In this document: positions 6,833 through 8,020 of the stretch, one piece after another | Layout: each line of letters starts with the position of its first letter | Position numbering within the stretch: the stretch's first letter is position 1 | From: an uncultured Bacillota bacterium | GTDB lineage: Bacteria > Bacillota > Clostridia > Peptostreptococcales > Anaerovoracaceae | Assembly (NCBI GenBank): GCA_946408315.1 | Contig: CAMJRV010000097.1 | Coordinates: 1 to 8,020, forward strand | Length of the DNA stretch: 8,020 bases | Direction of reading: 5' to 3' | Notes under the pieces: generated by a model | What the model was told of the DNA's origin: nothing | The model's input: the letters and a program-made list of their open reading frames with translations, nothing else | Database searches by the model: none | Program-made: the position numbers and the translations under genes

Positions 6833-6860
6833 TACCTCCTTGCTTGTTAATTTTGTGCAA
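6833..6860 (-). repeat. 28-nt perfect direct repeat, copy 1 (contains the SD of the ATPase gene)
   Basis: Bases 6833-6860 are identical to 2055-2082 in the same orientation. In transcript sense the unit starts TTGCACAAAATT and ends AGGAGGTA, so it includes the full Shine-Dalgarno sequence (AGGAGG at 6840-6835). The match breaks off at both ends (6832 and 6861), so flanking sequence is not shared. It lies just before the TTG start of the ATPase gene. Confidence 0.9.
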
Positions 6861-6876
6861 GGCTTTGTTGCCTTGC
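6857..6876 (-). other. 7-bp stem-loop directly upstream of the repeat/SD box
   Basis: In transcript sense GCAAGGC (6876-6870) and GCCTTGC (6863-6857) form a perfect 7-bp stem around a 6-nt AACAAA loop. The 3' arm overlaps the start of the 28-nt repeat. Six bases of that arm, CCTTGC, are also complementary to GCAAGG at 6843-6838, which merges into the Shine-Dalgarno sequence of the ATPase gene. The two pairings exclude each other. It could instead be a palindromic operator acting as DNA. Confidence 0.6.
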
Positions 6877-6920
6877 CTTACGCAAAATTTCCTGTGCAAC
6901 TAATTTCTCGATTTTGGATA

Positions 6921-6946
6921 TGGCCGACAGGCTGCCCTGTCGGCCA
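6921..6946 (-). other. Perfect 11-bp stem-loop after the binding-protein gene
   Basis: Bases 6921-6931 and 6936-6946 are exact inverted complements with a 4-nt loop (6932-6935), GC-rich in the stem. It starts 31 nt after the stop of the binding-protein gene. On the minus-strand transcript the bases after the stem are ATATCCAAAA, not a run of U, so it does not look like a standard intrinsic terminator. A stem protecting the 3' end of the binding-protein mRNA, or a partial attenuator, is more likely. The structure is seen directly; the role is inferred from transporter operons in which a stem after the binding-protein gene sets subunit stoichiometry. Confidence 0.75.
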
Positions 6947-6977
6947 CGATAATATAATTCGATACCTGCCTGGATGA

Positions 6978-8020
6978 TTAGTCTACGAAATAAGCTTTTC
7001 TCGCGTCATCGACCATCATATAGCTCGATACGGAAGTGGAGTCCGGAAGATCCGAAATGCTGTCCAGTCTCTCCTGCATGTTGTCATACGTCATGATCCA
7101 GGACGGCGTGTATTTGATGTTGTTCCACTCAGCGAGCTTGGCTGTGTCGAGCTGATGCCCCTGCAGAATGTTCAGGCCGACCGCCAGCGCAGTCGCACCG
7201 ATTCCCGGAGGATTTTCAACGATGATGAACGGCAGTTTCAGCTCATCCTTGTTGATCTCAGCAATCTTTCTGATCCAGCGCACTTCCTCGGAAGAGGTGA
7301 TGCAGCCCGGATAAGCGATTTTGGCTTCTTCGATGGCGTTCATGATTCCGTTGGCGCCTTCCTGGTTTACGATACCGTCAAACTTTACGCCGGAGCTGAT
7401 GATCTGAGCCATCTGCTGCTGCGCCTGGGTATCGTCCCAGCCGTGGGCCATCTCTTTTACGATCTCAATGTTGTTCTCTTCGCATACCTTGTGGTATACG
7501 GCTTTTCTCAGCTCGGAAGCGGAGTTTCCGTCAATTCCGTTGAACAGCACGATCTTCGATCCGGAGCCCAGGGTTTTGACGGCAAAATCTACGTTGATCT
7601 TTGCCCATGCTTCCTGGTCGACGGTGACGTTGATGATGTCGTTGGAATTGTAAACGCAGTCAGCGTTTATGTAGGTGATTCCGGCTTCTTTCGCCTTTGC
7701 GATGACAGGATCGAGTCCCGTTGCGGCGATCGGATTGATCATGATTAAATCGTATCCGTCATTGATCGTCTGCTCGACCTGCTGTGATTCTACTGCGGAA
7801 TCATTGTTGGAAGTGAAGGAAGCGAATTCGCTTACGAGTCCGTCGGCCTTATACTTCTCGATGGCTTCCAGCAACTGATTTTCATAAACAACTCTGTATG
7901 GGTTGCCTTCGATTTCAGCGTTGTGGGAAGCTACCTTGAAGCCTGTGGTCGCAGGAGTGTCTTCTCCTTCCGTGGTGGTACCGCCGCCGCCACAGCCGGC
8001 AAATAATGCAAGTACCATCA
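6978..8020 (-). CDS. Sugar ABC transporter substrate-binding lipoprotein (RbsB-like), 5' end missing
   Basis: This is an extracytoplasmic binding protein that should capture a sugar and hand it to the permeases encoded downstream. The visible 346 residues begin inside a signal peptide: a hydrophobic stretch ends in LFAGC with the candidate lipidated Cys at visible residue 9, followed by a Gly/Thr/Glu-rich linker (about 10-26). The rest looks like a type I periplasmic-binding fold of the ribose/galactose-binding (Peripla_BP_4) family: N-lobe from about 27, the phrase DLIMINPIAATGLDPVI near 90-106, the hinge and ligand-loop segment NGIDGNSASELR at 160-171, and VNQEGANGIMNAIEEA near 217-232. Length is normal for the family. 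The stop is TAA at 6980-6978. The true start lies beyond base 8020, because the ATG at 8018 falls within the signal peptide. Gene order (binding protein, ATPase, permeases) is typical. The substrate is unknown; family membership alone does not show ribose specificity. Confidence 0.93.
   Translation of the reverse strand, partial: MVLALFAGCGGGGTTTEGEDTPATTGFKVASHNAEIEGNPYRVVYENQLLEAIEKYKADGLVSEFASFTSNNDSAVESQQVEQTINDGYDLIMINPIAATGLDPVIAKAKEAGITYINADCVYNSNDIINVTVDQEAWAKINVDFAVKTLGSGSKIVLFNGIDGNSASELRKAVYHKVCEENNIEIVKEMAHGWDDTQAQQQMAQIISSGVKFDGIVNQEGANGIMNAIEEAKIAYPGCITSSEEVRWIRKIAEINKDELKLPFIIVENPPGIGATALAVGLNILQGHQLDTAKLAEWNNIKYTPSWIMTYDNMQERLDSISDLPDSTSVSSYMMVDDARKAYFVD

Larger units (their letters stand above)
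6826..6977 (-). promoter_or_regulatory. Structured intercistronic leader between binding-protein and ATPase genes
   Basis: This is the longest non-coding gap in the window (152 nt). In transcript order it holds a perfect 11-bp hairpin (6946-6921), a TTGCACA element (6899-6893), TTGCGTAA (6885-6878), a 7-bp hairpin (6876-6857), TTGCACAA (6860-6853) and the 28-nt repeat ending in AGGAGGTA (6860-6833). I see no convincing -35/-10 promoter pair and no U-tract terminator, so the ATPase gene is probably reached by read-through from the binding-protein gene. Such gaps often lower downstream expression relative to the abundant binding protein, but that role is inferred here. Confidence 0.6.

Noticed and set aside
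6921..6946. Intrinsic terminator ending the binding-protein transcript.
   Set aside because: The stem is strong, but neither strand has the U-rich tract that should follow directly, and genes of the same transporter continue downstream.
6826..6977. Internal sigma-A promoter for the ATPase and downstream genes.
   Set aside because: AT-rich TATATT-like bases occur near 6955, but no TTGACA-like element sits at the right spacing, and the TTGC motifs have no matching -10 sequence.
1..8020. CRISPR array, insertion sequence, tRNA or rRNA.
   Set aside because: No regularly spaced repeats, transposase frame, terminal inverted repeats or recognisable RNA gene were found; the only long direct repeat is the two-copy 28-mer.

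Overview
The window carries one densely packed set of eight genes, all on the minus strand, so transcription runs from high to low coordinates. It reads as a single carbohydrate uptake and catabolism operon that continues past both ends. Strong AGGAGG-type ribosome binding sites, a lipoprotein-type solute-binding protein, moderate GC and alternative TTG starts suggest a Gram-positive Firmicute, most likely a Clostridia-type (perhaps gut) bacterium. This is inference: there is no rRNA or other marker gene to fix the taxon.

Layout in transcription order: (1) 8020-6978, a sugar-binding lipoprotein missing its first residues; (2) a 152-nt intercistronic leader (6977-6826) with two hairpins and one copy of a 28-nt repeat; (3) 6825-5305, an RbsA/MglA-type double-domain ABC ATPase; (4) 5312-4248 and (5) 4258-3299, two different RbsC-type permeases whose starts overlap the preceding stops; (6) 3250-2102, a Gfo/Idh/MocA oxidoreductase; (7) 2048-1125, a TIM-barrel sugar isomerase/epimerase-family enzyme preceded by the second copy of the 28-nt repeat; (8) 1123-149, a second, divergent Gfo/Idh/MocA oxidoreductase; (9) 137-1, the first 45 codons of a ROK-family sugar kinase.

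The likely division of labour is capture by the lipoprotein, ATP-driven import through a heterodimeric permease, redox and isomerase (or elimination) chemistry by dehydrogenase, TIM barrel and dehydrogenase, then phosphorylation by the ROK kinase. Two NAD(P)-dependent dehydrogenases flanking a metal-dependent TIM barrel resemble keto-sugar pathways, such as levoglucosan catabolism or oxidative, non-hydrolytic glycoside cleavage. The substrate cannot be read from the sequence.

The least expected signals are in the non-coding leaders. A perfect 28-nt repeat that includes the Shine-Dalgarno sequence precedes both the ATPase and the isomerase genes, 4.8 kb apart. In both leaders the segment just upstream can pair either with an arm further upstream or with the Shine-Dalgarno region, which would fit a translational switch. 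No terminator, promoter, transposon, tRNA, rRNA or CRISPR was recognised. No gene-free stretch exceeds 300 bases.
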